Source: Paragorgia papillata
Taxonomy: Eukaryota; Cnidaria; Anthozoa; Scleralcyonacea; Coralliidae
Length of the DNA: 64,000 nt
Assembly (NCBI GenBank): GCA_035771165.1
Contig: JAWNZC010000025.1
Location: 682,001-746,000, forward strand
Direction: 5' to 3'
Translations under genes and position numbers: made by a program
Shown: positions 30,701-44,640 of the stretch, one piece after another
How positions within the stretch are numbered: position 1 is the first letter of the stretch
How the letters are laid out: each line of letters starts with the position of its first letter
Notes under the pieces: generated by a model
Told to the model about the DNA's origin: nothing
The model's input: only the letters and a program-made list of their open reading frames with translations
The model's database searches: none

Positions 30701-33700
30701 CGCTGTATAATTGACAGTTTGGGCGTTTCGCTTTAAATGCGAATAACTCTTGAAACATATCTGGGACACATCTAATTTTTTTTGGACCGGCAAGACGATA
30801 GAATGAGCTTCATTTTGATAGATAGGAAAGCTGGTTAAAGATAACGGAAGCCATCGAAATTTCCCCCCCAACTGAATGTGGTGGTACCTTCACAGTTTCG
30901 GCGAAAGCGAATAACTCTTGAACCAGATCTGGGACACTTCTAAATTTTCTTGGGCCGGCAAGAATATAGAATTAGCTTCAATTTCATATATAGGAAAGCC
31001 GGCTAAAAATAACGGAAGCCTTCGAAATGTTTGCCCCAAAGGTTATGTCGGCAAATATATTCAATAAAATCTTCTATTTTTGGCGCGCTGTATAATTGAC
31101 AGTTTGGGCGTTTCGTTTTAAATGCGAATAACTCTTGAACCATATCTGGGACACATCTAATTTTTTTTGGACCGGCAAGACGATAGAATGAGCTTCATTT
31201 TGATAGATAGGAAAGCCGGCTAAAAATAACGGAAGCCTTCGAAATTTTTGCCCCAAAGGTTATGTCGGCAAATATATTCAATAAAGTCTTCTATTTTTGG
31301 CGCGATGTATAATTGACAGTTTGGGCGTTTCGCTTTAAATGCGAATAACTCTTGAAACATATCTGGGACACCTCTAATTTTTTTTGGACCGGCAAGACGA
31401 TAGAATGAGCTTCATTTTGATAGATAGGAAAGCTGGTTAAAGATAACGGAAGCCATCGAAATTTCCCCCCCAACTGAATGTGGTGGTACCTTCACAGTTT
31501 CGGCGAAAGCGAATAACTCTTGAACCAGATCTGGGACACTTCTAAATTTTCTTGGGCCGGCAAGAATATAGAATTAGCTTCAATTTCATATATAGGAAAG
31601 CCGGCTAAAAATAACGGAAGCCTTCGAAATTTTTGCCCCAAAGGTTATGTCGGCAAATATATTCAATAAAATCTTCTATTTTTGGCGCGCTGTATAATTG
31701 ACAGTTTGGGCGTTTCGCTTTAAATGCGAATAACTCTTGAAACATATCTGGGACACATCTAATTTTTTTTGGACCGGCAAGACGATAGAATGAGCTTCAT
31801 TTTGATAGATAGGAAAGCTGGTTAAAGATGACGGAAGCCATCGAAATTTCCCCCCCAACTGAATGTGGTGGTACCTTCACAGTTTCGGCGAAAGCGAATA
31901 ACTCTTGAACCAGATCTGGGACACTTCTAAATTTTCTTGGGCCGGCAAGAATATAGAATTAGCTTCAATTTCATATATAGGAAAGCCGGCTAAAAATAAC
32001 GGAAGCCTTCGAAATGTTTGCCCCAAAGGTTATGTCGGCAAATATATTCAATAAAATCTTCTATTTTTGGCGCGCTGTATAATTGACAGTTTGGGCGTTT
32101 CGTTTTAAATGCGAATAACTCTTGAACCATATCTGGGACACATCTAATTTCTTTTGGACCGGCAAGACGATAGAATGAGCTTCATTTTGATAGATAGGAA
32201 AGCCGGCTAAAAATAACGGAAGCCTTCGAAATTTTTGCCCCAAAGGTTATGTCGGCAAATATATTCAATAAAGTCTTCTATTTTTGGCGCGATGTATAAT
32301 TGACAGTTTGGGCGTTTCGCTTTTAAATGCGAATAACTCTTGAAACATATCTGGGACACCTCTAATTTTTTTTGGACCGGCAAGACGATAGAATGAGCTT
32401 CATTTTGATAGATAGGAAAGCTGGTTAAAGATAACGGAAGCCATCGAAATTTCCCCCCCAACTGAATGTGGTGGTACCTTCACAGTTTCGGCGAAAGCGA
32501 ATAACTCTTGAACCAGATCTGGGACACTTCTAAATTTTCTTGGGCCGGCAAGAATATAGAATTAGCTTCAATTTCATATATAGGAAAGCCGGCTAAAAAT
32601 AACGGAAGCCTTCGAAATGTTTGCCCCAAAGGTTATGTCGGCAAATATATTCAATAAAATCTTCTATTTTTGGCGCGCTGTATAATTGACAGTTTGGGCG
32701 TTTCGTTTTAAATGCGAATAACTCTTGAACCATATCTGGGACACATCTAATTTTTTTTGGACCGGCAAGACGATAGAATGAGCTTCATTTTGATAGATAG
32801 GAAAGCCGGCTAAAAATAACGGAAGCCTTCGAAATTTTTGCCCCAAAGGTTATATCGGCAAATATATTCAATAAAGTCTTCTATTTTTGGCGCGATGTAT
32901 AATTGACAGTTTGGGCGTTTCGCTTTAAATGCGAATAACTCTTGAAACATATCTGGGACACCTCTAATTTTTTTTGGACCGGCAAGACGATAGAATGAGC
33001 TTCATTTTGATAGATAGGAAAGCTGGTTAAAGATAACGGAAGCCACCGAAATTTCCCCCCCAACTGAATGTGGTGGTACCTTCACAGTTTCGGCGAAAGC
33101 GAATAACTCTTGAACCAGATCTGGGACACTTCTAAATTTTCTTGGACCGGCAAGAATATAGAATTAGCTTCAATTTCATATATAGGAAAGCCGGCTAAAA
33201 ATAACGGAAGCCTTCGAAATGTTTGCCCCAAAGGTTATGTCGGCAAATATATTCAATAAAATCTTCTATTTTTGGCGCGCTGTATAATTGACAGTTTGGG
33301 CGTTTCGTTTTAAATGCGAATAACTCTTGAACCATATCTGGGACACATCTAATTTTTTTTGGACCGGCAAGACGATAGAATGAGCTTCATTTTGATAGAT
33401 AGGAAAGCCGGCTAAAAATAACGGAAGCCTTCGAAATTTTTGCCCAGAAGGTTATGTCGGCAAATATATTCAATAAAGTCTTCTATTTTTGGCGCGATGT
33501 ATAATTGACAGTTTGGGCGTTTCGCTTAAAATGCGAATAACTCTTGAAACATATCTGGGACACCTCTAATTTTTTTTGGACCGGCAAGACGATAGAATGA
33601 GCTTCATTTTGGTAGATAGGAAAGCTGGTTAAAGATAACGGAAGCCATCGAAATTTCCCCCCCAACTGAATGTGGTGGTACCTTCACAGTTTCGGCGAAA

Positions 33701-36700
33701 GCGAATAACTCTTGAACCAGATCTGGGACACTTCTAAATTTTCTTGGGCCGGCAAGAATATAGAATTAGCTTCAATTTCATATATAGGAAAGCCGGCTAA
33801 AAATAACGGAAGCCTTCGAAATGTTTGCCCCAAAGGTTATGTCGGCAAATATATTCAATAAAATCTTCTATTTTTGGCGCGCTGTATAATTGACAGTTTG
33901 GGCGTTTCGTTTTAAATGCGAATAACTCTTGAACCATATCTGGGACACATCTAATTTCTTTTGGACCGGCAAGACGATAGAATGAGCTTCATTTTGATAG
34001 ATAGGAAAGCCGGCTAAAAATAACGGAAGCCTTCGAAATTTTTGCCCCAAAGGTTATGTCGGCAAATATATTCAATAAAGTCTTCTATTTTTGGCGCGAT
34101 GTATAATTGACAGTTTGGGCGTTTCGCTTTAAATGCGAATAACTCTTGAAACATATCTGGGACACCTCTAATTTTTTTTGGACCGGCAAGACGATAGAAT
34201 GAGCTTCATTTTGATAGATAGGAAAGCTGGTTAAAGATAACGGAAGCCATCGAAATTTCCCCCCCAACTGAATGTGGTGGTACCTTCACAGTTTCGGCGA
34301 AAGCGAATAACTCTTGAACCAGATCTGGGACACTTCTAAATTTTCTTGGGCCGGCAAGAATATAGAATTAGCTTCAATTTCATATAGGAAAGCCGGCTAA
34401 AAATAACGGAAGCCTTCGAAATGTTTGCCCCAAAGGTTATGTCGGCAAATATATTCAATAAAATCTTCTATTTTTGGCGCGCTGTATAATTGACAGTTTG
34501 GGCGTTTCGTTTTAAATGCGAATAACTCTTGAACCATATCTGGGACACATCTAATTTTTTTTGGACCGGCAAGACGATAGAATGAGCTTCATTTTGATAG
34601 ATAGGAAAGCCGGCTAAAAATAACGGAAGCCTTCGAAATTTTTGCCCCAAAGGTTATGTCGGCAAATATATTCAATAAAGTCTTCTATTTTTGGCGCGAT
34701 GTATAATTGACAGTTTGGGCGTTTCGCTTTAAATGCGAATAACTCTTGAAACATATCTGGGACACCTCTAATTTTTTTTGGACCGGCAAGACGATAGAAT
34801 GAGCTTCATTTTGATAGATAGGAAAGCTGGTTAAAGATAACGGAAGCCACCGAAATTTCCCCCCCAACTGAATGTGGTGGTACCTTCACAGTTTCGGCGA
34901 AAGCGAATAACTCTTGAACCAGATCTGGGACACTTCTAAATTTTCTTGGACCGGCAAGAATATAGAATTAGCTTCAATTTCATATATAGGAAAGCCGGCT
35001 AAAAATAACGGAAGCCTTCGAAATGTTTGCCCCAAAGGTTATGTCGGCAAATATATTCAATAAAATCTTCTATTTTTGGCGCGCTGTATAATTGACAGTT
35101 TGGGCGTTTCGTTTTAAATGCGAATAACTCTTGAACCATATCTGGGACACATCTAATTTTTTTTGGACCGGCAAGACGATAGAATGAGCTTCATTTTGAT
35201 AGATAGGAAAGCCGGCTAAAAATAACGGAAGCCTTCGAAATTTTTGCCCAGAAGGTTATGTCGGCAAATATATTCAATAAAGTCTTCTATTTTTGGCGCG
35301 ATGTATAATTGACAGTTTGGGCGTTTCGCTTTAAATGCGAATAACTCTTGAAACATATCTGGGACACCTCTAATTTTTTTTGGACCGGCAAGACGATAGA
35401 ATGAGCTTCATTTTGATAGATAGGAAAGCTGGTTAAAGATAACGGAAGCCATCGAAATTTCCCCCCCAACTGAATGTGGTGGTACCTTCACAGTTTCGGC
35501 GAAAGCGAATAACTCTTGAACCAGATCTGGGACACTTCTAAATTTTCTTGGGCCGGCAAGAATATAGAATTAGCTTCAATTTCATATATAGGAAAGCCGG
35601 CTAAAAATAACGGAAGCCTTCGAAATGTTTGCCCCAAAGGTTATGTCGGCAAATATATTCAATAAAATCTTCTATTTTTGGCGCGCTGTATAATTGACAG
35701 TTTGGGCGTTTCGTTTTAAATGCGAATAACTCTTGAACCATATCTGGGACACATCTAATTTTTTTTGGACCGGCAAGACGATAGAATGAGCTTCATTTTG
35801 ATAGATAGGAAAGCCGGCTAAAAATAACGGAAGCCTTCGAAATTTTTGCCCCAAAGGTTATGTCGGCAAATATATTCAATAAAGTCTTCTATTTTTGGCG
35901 CGATGTATAATTGACAGTTTGGGCGTTTCGCTTTAAATGCGAATAACTCTTGAAACATATCTGGGACACCTCTAATTTTTTTTGGACCGGCGAGACGATA
36001 GAATGAGCTTCATTTTGATTGATAGGAAAGCTGGTTAAAGATAACGGAAGCCATCGAAATTTCCCCCCCAACTGAATGTGGTGGTACCTTCACAGTTTCG
36101 GCGAAAGCGAATAACTCTTGAACCAGATCTGGGACACTTCTAAATTTTCTTGGGCCGGCAAGAATATAGAATTAGCTTCAATTTCATATATAGGAAAGCC
36201 GGCTAAAAATAACGGAAGCCTTCGAAATGTTTGCCCCAAAGGTTATGTCGGCAAATATATTCAATAAAATCTTCTATTTTTGGCGCGCTGTATAATTGAC
36301 AGTTTGGGCGTTTCGTTTTAAATGCGAATAACTCTTGAACCATATCTGGGACACATCTAATTTTTTTTGGACCGGCAAGACGATAGAATGAGCTTCATTT
36401 TGATAGATAGGAAAGCCGGCTAAAAATAACGGAAGCCTTCGAAATTTTTGCCCCAAAGGTTATATCGGCAAATATATTCAATAAAGTCTTCTATTTTTGG
36501 CGCGATGTATAATTGACAGTTTGGGCGTTTCGCTTTAAATGCGAATAACTCTTGAAACATATCTGGGACACCTCTAATTTTTTTTGGACCGGCAAGACGA
36601 TAGAATGAGCTTCATTTTGATAGATAGGAAAGCTGGTTAAAGATAACGGAAGCCACCGAAATTTCCCCCCCAACTGAATGTGGTGGTACCTTCACAGTTT

Positions 36701-39700
36701 CGGCGAAAGCGAATAACTCTTGAACCAGATCTGGGACACTTCTAAATTTTCTTGGACCGGCAAGAATATAGAATTAGCTTCAATTTCATATATAGGAAAG
36801 CCGGCTAAAAATAACGGAAGCCTTCGAAATGTTTGCCCCAAAGGTTATGTCGGCAAATATATTCAATAAAATCTTCTATTTTTGGCGCGCTGTATAATTG
36901 ACAGTTTGGGCGTTTCGTTTTAAATGCGAATAACTCTTGAACCATATCTGGGACACATCTAATTTTTTTTGGACCGGCAAGACGATAGAATGAGCTTCAT
37001 TTTGATAGATAGGAAAGCCGGCTAAAAATAACGGAAGCCTTCGAAATTTTTGCCCCAAAGGTTATGTCGGCAAATATATTCAATAAAGTCTTCTATTTTT
37101 GGCGCGATGTATAATTGACAGTTTGGGCGTTTCGCTTTAAATGCGAATAACTCTTGAAACATATCTGGGACACCTCTAATTTTTTTTGGACCGGCAAGAC
37201 GATAGAATGAGCTTCATTTTGATAGATAGGAAAGCTGGTTAAAGATAACGGAAGCCATCGAAATTTCCCCCCCAACTGAATGTGGTGGTACCTTCACAGT
37301 TTCGGCGAAAGCGAATAACTCTTGAACCAGATCTGGGACACTTCTAAATTTTCTTGGGCCGGCAAGAATATAGAATTAGCTTCAATTTCATATATAGGAA
37401 AGCCGGCTAAAAATAACGGAAGCCTTCGAAATGTTTGCCCCAAAGGTTATGTCGGCAAATATATTCAATAAAATCTTCTATTTTTGGCGCGCTGTATAAT
37501 TGACAGTTTGGGCGTTTCGTTTTAAATGCGAATAACTCTTGAACCATATCTGGGACACATCTAATTTTTTTTGGACCGGCAAGACGATAGAATGAGCTTC
37601 ATTTTGATAGATAGGAAAGCCGGCTAAAAATAACGGAAGCCTTCGAAATTTTTGCCCCAAAGGTTATGTCGGCAAATATATTCAATAAAGTCTTCTATTT
37701 TTGGCGCGATGTATAATTGACAGTTTGGGCGTTTCGCTTTAAATGCGAATAACTCTTGAAACATATCTGGGACACCTCTAATTTTTTTTGGACCGGCAAG
37801 ACGATAGAATGAGCTTCATTTTGATAGATAGGAAAGCTGGTTAAAGATAACGGAAGCCATCGAAATTTCCCCCCCAACTGAATGTGGTGGTACCTTCACA
37901 GTTTCGGCGAAAGCGAATAACTCTTGAACCAGATCTGGGACACTTCTAAATTTTTCTTGGGCCGGCAAGAATATAGAATTAGCTTCAATTTCATATATAG
38001 GAAAGCCGGCTAAAAATAACGGAAGCCTTCGAAATGTTTGCCCCAAAGGTTATGTCGGCAAATATATTCAATAAAATCTTCTATTTTTGGCGCGCTGTAT
38101 AATTGACAGTTTGGGCGTTTCGTTTTAAATGCGAATAACTCTTGAACCATATCTGGGACACATCTAATTTTTTTTGGACCGGCAAGACGATAGAATGAGC
38201 TTCATTTTGATAGATAGGAAAGCCGGCTAAAAATAACGGAAGCCTTCGAAATTTTTGCCCCAAAGGTTATGTCGGCAAATATATTCAATAAAGTCTTCTA
38301 TTTTTGGCGCGATGTATAATTGACAGTTTGGGCGTTTCGCTTTAAATGCGAATAACTCTTGAAACATATCTGGGACACATCTAATTTTTTTTGGACCGGC
38401 AAGACGATAGAATGAGCTTCATTTTGATAGATAGGAAAGCTGGTTAAAGATAACGGAAGCCATCGAAATATTCCCCCCAACTGAATGTGGTGGTACCTTC
38501 ACAGTTTCGGCGAAAGCGAATAACTCTTGAACCAGATCTGGGACACTTCTAAATTTTCTTGGGCCGGCAAGAATATAGAATTAGCTTCAATTTCATATAT
38601 AGGAAAGCCGGCTAAAAATAACGGAAGCCTTCGAAATGTTTGCCCCAAAGGTTATGTCGGCAAATATATTCAATAAAATCTTCTATTTTTGGCGCGCTGT
38701 ATAATTGACAGTTTGGGCGTTTCGTTTTAAATGCGAATAACTCTTGAAACATATCTGGGACACCTCTAATTTTTTTTGGACCGGCAAGACGATAGAATGA
38801 GCTTCATTTTGATAGATAGGAAAGCTGGTTAAAGATAACGGAAGCCATCGAAATTTCCCCCCCAACTGAATGTGGTGGTACCTTCACAGTTTCGGCGAAA
38901 GCGAATAACTCTTGAAGCAGATCTGGGACACTTCTAAATTTTGTTGGGCCGGCAAGAATATAGAATTAGCTTCAATTTCATATATAGGAAAGCCGGCTAA
39001 AAATAACGGAAGCCTTCGAAATGTTTGCCCCAAAGGTTATGTCGGCAAATATATTCAATAAAGTCTTCTATTTTTGGCGCGATGTATAATTGACAGTTTG
39101 GGCGTTTCGCTTTAAATGCGAATAACTCTTGAAACATATCTGGGACACCTCTAATTTTTTTTGGACCGGCAAGACGATAGAATGAGCTTCATTTTGATTG
39201 ATAGGAAAGCTGGTTAAAGATAACGGAAGCCATCGAAATTTCCCCCCCAACTGAATGTGGTGGTACCTTCACAGTTTCGGCGAAAGCGAATAACTCTTGA
39301 ACCAGATCTGGGACACTTCTAAATTTTCTTGGGCCGGCAAGAATATAGAATTAGCTTCAATTTCATATATAGGAAAGCCGGCTAAAAATAACGGAAGCCT
39401 TCGAAATGTTTGCCCCAAAGGTTATGTCGGCAAATATATTCAATAAAATCTTCTATTTTTGGCGCGCTGTATAATTGACAGTTTGGGCGTTTCGTTTTAA
39501 ATGCGAATAACTCTTGAACCATATCTGGGACACATCTAATTTTTTTTGGACCGGCAAGACGATAGAATGAGCTTCATTTTGATAGATAGGAAAGCCGGCT
39601 AAAAATAACGGAAGCCTTCGAAATTTTTTGCCCCAAAGGTTATGTCGGCAAATATATTCAATAAAGTCTTCTATTTTTGGCGCGATGTATAATTGACAGT

Positions 39701-40059
39701 TTGGGCGTTTCGCTTTAAATGCGAATAACTCTTGAAACATATCTGGGACACCTCTAATTTTTTTTGGACCGGCAAGACGATAGAATGAGCTTCATTTTGA
39801 TAGATAGGAAAGCTGGTTAAAGATAACGGAAGCCATCGAAATTTCCCCCCCAACTGAATGTGGTGGTACCTTCACAGTTTCGGCGAAAGCGAATAACTCT
39901 TGAACCAGATCTGGGACACTTCTAAATTTTCTTGGGCCGGCAAGAATATAGAATTAGCTTCAATTTCATATATAGGAAAGCCGGCTAAAAATAACGGAAG
40001 CCTTCGAAATGTTTGCCCCAAAGGTTATGTCGGCAAATATATTCAATAAAATCTTCTAT

Positions 40060-40110
40060 TTTTGGCGCCCTGTATAATTGAATGTTGGGGGTTTCGTTTT
40101 AAATGCGAAT
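40060..40110 (+). repeat. locally altered long linker
   Basis: A single monomer reads TTTTTGGCGCCCTG and ATTGAATGTTGGGGGTTTCG where all neighbours have GGCGCGCTG and GACAGTTTGGGCG. It destroys the E2F-like word otherwise constant in the array. Confidence 0.8.
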
Positions 40111-43100
40111 AACTCTTGAACCATATCTGGGACACATCTAAATTTTTTTTTGGACCGGCAAGACGATAGAATGAGCTTCATTTTGATAGATAGGAAAGCC
40201 GGCTAAAAATAACGGAAGCCTTCGAAATTTTTGCCCCAAAGGTTATGTCGGCAAATATATTCAATAAAATCTTCTATTTTTGGCGCGATGTATAATTGAC
40301 AGTTTGGGCGTTTCGCTTTAAATGCGAATAACTCTTGAACATATCTGGGACACCTCTAATTTTTTTTGGACCGGCAAGACGATAGAATGAGCTTCATTTT
40401 GATAGATAGGAAAGCTGGTTAAAGATAACGGAAGCCATCGAAATTTCCCCCCCAACTGAATGTGGTGGTACCTTCACAGTTTCGGCGAAAGCGAATAACT
40501 CTTGAACCAGATCTGGGACACTTCTAAATTTTCTTGGGCCGGCAAGAATATAGAATTAGCTTCAATTTCATATATAGGAAAGCCGGCTAAAAATAACGGA
40601 AGCCTTCGAAATGTTTGCCCCAAAGGTTATGTCGGCAAATATATTCAATAAAATCTTTTTGGCGCGCTGTATAATTGACAGTTTGGGCGTTTCGTTTTAA
40701 TGCGAATAACTCTTGAAACATATCTGGGACACTTCTAAATTTTTTTTGGACCGGCAAGACGATAGAATGAGCTTCAATTTGATAGATAGGAAAGCCGGCT
40801 AAAAATAACGGAAGCCTTCGAAATTTTGCCCCATAGGTTATGTCGGCAAATATATTCAATAAAATCTTCTATTTTTGGCGCGCTGTATAATTGACAGTTT
40901 GGGCGTTTCGTTTTAAATGCGAATAACTCTTGAACCATATCTGGGACACATCTAATTTTTTTTGGACCGGCAAGACGATAGAATGAGCTTCATTTTGATA
41001 GATAGGAAAGCCGGCTAAAAATAACGGAAGCCTTCGAAATTTTTGCCCCAAAGGTTATGTCGGCAAATATATTCAATAAAGTCTTCTATTTTTGGCGCGA
41101 TGTATAATTGACAGTTTGGGCGTTTCGCTTTAAATGCGAATAACTCTTGAAACATATCTGGGACACCTCTAATTTTTTTTGGACCGGCAAGACGATAGAA
41201 TGAGCTTCATTTTGATAGATAGGAAAGCTGGTTAAAGATAACGGAAGCCATCGAAATTTCCCCCCCAACTGAATGTGGTGGTACCTTCACAGTTTCGGCG
41301 AAAGCGAATAACTCTTGAACCAGATCTGGGACACTTCTAAATTTTCTTGGGCCGGCAAGAATATAGAATTAGCTTCAATTTCATATATAGGAAAGCCGGC
41401 TAAAAATAACGGAAGCCTTCGAAATGTTTGCCCCAAAGGTTATGTCGGCAAATATATTCAATAAAATCTTCTATTTTTGGCGCGCTGTATAATTGACAGT
41501 TTGGGCGTTTCGTTTTAAATGCGAATAACTCTTGAAACATATCTGGGACACCTCTAATTTTTTTTTGGACCGGCAAGACGATAGAATGAGCTTCATTTTG
41601 ATAGATAGGAAAGCTGGTTAAAGATAACGGAAGCCATCGAAATTTCCCCCCAACTGAATGTGGTGGTACCTACTTCACAGTTTCGGCGAAAGCGAATAAC
41701 TCTTGAACAGATCTGGGACACTTCTAAATTTTTCTTGGGCCGGCAAGAATATAGAATTAGCTTCAATTTCATATATAGGAAAGCCGGCTAAAAATAACGG
41801 AAGCCTTCGAAATGTTTGCCCCAAAGGTTATGTCGGCAAATATATTCAATAAAATCTTCTATTTTTGGCGCGCTGTATAATTGACAGTTTGGGCGTTTCG
41901 TTTTAAATGCGAATAACTCTTGAACCATATCTGGGACACATCTAATTTTTTTTGGACCGGCAAGACGATAGAATGAGCTTCATTTTGATAGATAGGAAAG
42001 CCGGCTAAAAATAACGGAAGCCTTCGAAATTTTTGCCCCAAAGGTTATGTCGGCAAATATATTCAATAAAGTCTTCTATTTTTGGCGCGATGTATAATTG
42101 ACAGTTTGGGCGTTTCGCTTTAAATGCGAATAACTCTTGAAACATATCTGGGACACCTCTAATTTTTTTTGGACCGGCAAGACGATAGAATGAGCTTCAT
42201 TTTGATAGATAGGAAAGCTGGTTAAAGATAACGGAAGCCATCGAAATTTCCCCCCCAACTGAATGTGGTGGTACCTTCACAGTTTCGGCGAAAGCGAATA
42301 ACTCTTGAACCAGATCTGGGACACTTCTAAATTTTCTTGGGCCGGCAAGAATATAGAATTAGCTTCAATTTCATATATAGGAAAGCCGGCTAAAAATAAC
42401 GGAAGCCTTCGAAATGTTTGCCCCAAAGGTTATGTCGGCAAATATATTCAATAAAATCTTCTATTTTTGGCGCGCTGTATAATTGACAGTTTGGGCGTTT
42501 CGCTTTAAATGCGAATAACTCTTGAAACATATCTGGGACACATCTAATTTTTTTTTGGACCGGCAAGACGATAGAATGAGCTTCAATTTGATAGATAGGA
42601 AAGCTGGTTAAAGATAACGGAAGCCATCGAAATTTCCCCCCCAAACTGAATGTGGTGGTATAATTCACAGTTTCGGCGCGAAAGCGAATAACTCTTGAAC
42701 CAGATCTGGGACACTTCTAAATTTTCTTGGGCCGGCAAGAATATAGAATTAGCTTCAATTTCATATATAGGAAAGCCGGCTAAAAATAACGGAAGCCTTC
42801 GAAATGTTTGCCCCAAAGGTTATGTCGGCAAATATATTCAATAAAATCTTCTATTTTTGGCGCGCTGTATAATTGACAGTTTGGGCGTTTCGTTTTAAAT
42901 GCGAATAACTCTTGAACCATATCTGGGACACATCTAATTTTTTTTGGACCGGCAAGACGATAGAATGAGCTTCATTTTGATAGATAGGAAAGCCGGCTAA
43001 AAATAACGGAAGCCTTCGAAATTTTTGCCCCAAAGGTTATGTCGGCAAATATATTCAATAAAGTCTTCTATTTTTGGCGCGCTGTATAATTGACAGTTTG

Positions 43101-43949
43101 GGCGTTTCGTTTTAAATGCGAATAACTCTTGAAACATATCTGGGACACCTCTAATTTTTTTTGGACCGGCAAGACGATAGAATGAGCTTCAATTTGATAG
43201 ATAGGAAAGCTGGTTAAAGATAACGGAAGCCATCGAAATTTCCCCCCCAACTGAATGTGGTGGTACCTTCACAGTTTCGGCGAAAGCGAATAACTCTTGA
43301 ACCAGATCTGGGACACTTCTAAATTTTCTTGGGCCGGCAAGAATATAGAATTAGCTTCAATTTCATATATAGGAAAGCCGGCTAAAAATAACGGAAGCCT
43401 TCGAAATTTTTGCCCCAAAGGTTATGTCGGCAAATATATTCAATAAAATCTTCTATTTTTGGCGCGCTGTATAATTGACAGTTTGGGCGTTTCGTTTTAA
43501 ATGCGAATAACTCTTGAAACATATCTGGGACACCTCTAATTTTTTTTGGACCGGCAAGACGATAGAATGAGCTTCAATTTGATAGATAGGAAAGCTGGTT
43601 AAAGATAACGGAAGCCATCGAAATTTCCCCCCCAACTGAATGTGGTGGTACCTTCACAGTTTCGGCGAAAGCGAATAACTCTTGAACCAGATCTGGGACA
43701 CTTCTAAATTTTCTTGGGCCGGCAAGAATATAGAATTAGCTTCAATTTCATATATAGGAAAGCCGGCTAAAAATAACGGAAGCCTTCGAAATGTTTGCCC
43801 CAAAGGTTATGTCGGCAAATATATTCAATAAAATCTTCTATTTTTGGCGCGCTGTATAATTGACAGTTTGGGCGTTTCGTTTTAAATGCGAATAACTCTT
43901 GAACCATATCTGGGACACATCTAATTTTTTTTGGACCGGCAAGACGATA

Positions 43950-44640
43950 GAATGAGCTTCATTTGATAGATAGGAAAAGCGGCTAAAAATAACGGAAGCC
44001 TTCGAAATTTTGCCCCCCAAAGGTTATGTGGCAAAATATATTCAATAAAGTCTTCTATTTTTGGCGCGATGTATAAATTGACAGTTTCGCGTTTCGCTTT
44101 AAATGCGAATAACTCTTGAAACATATCTGGGACACCTCTAATTTTTTTTTGGGACCGGCAAAAGAATGATTAGGAATGAGCTTCAATTTTCATAGATAGG
44201 AAAGCTGGTTAAAAATAACGGAAGCCATTCGAAATTTCCCCCCCAACTGAAGTGGCAAATATTATTCTTCACATTTTTCGGCGTATAATTGACCAGCGAA
44301 TATAACTCTTGAAACACTATCTGGGACACTTCTAAATTTTTTCTTGGGACCGGCAAAAGAATATAGAATTAGCTTCAATTTCATATATAGGAAAGCTGGC
44401 TAAAAGATAACGGAAGCCTTCGAAATGTTTCCCCCAAACGGTTATATGTCGGCAAATATATTTCAATAAAATCTTCTATTTTTGGCGCGCTGTATAATTG
44501 ACAGTTTGGGCGTTTCGTTTTAAATGCGAATAAACTCTTGAACCATATCTGGGACACACTTCTAAATTTTTTTTGGACCGGCAAGACGATAGAATGAGCT
44601 TCATTTTGATAGATAGGAAAGCCGGCTAAAAATAACGGAA
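43950..44640 (+). repeat. satellite monomers with a dense cluster of small indels
   Basis: Neighbouring monomers are almost indel-free, but here there are many one- to four-base insertions and deletions (for example GGGACCGGCAAAAGAATGAT and TGGCAAATATTATTCTTCAC), and parts of one short linker are scrambled with long-linker words near 44,255-44,300. Either an old recombination patch or poor consensus sequence. Confidence 0.85.
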
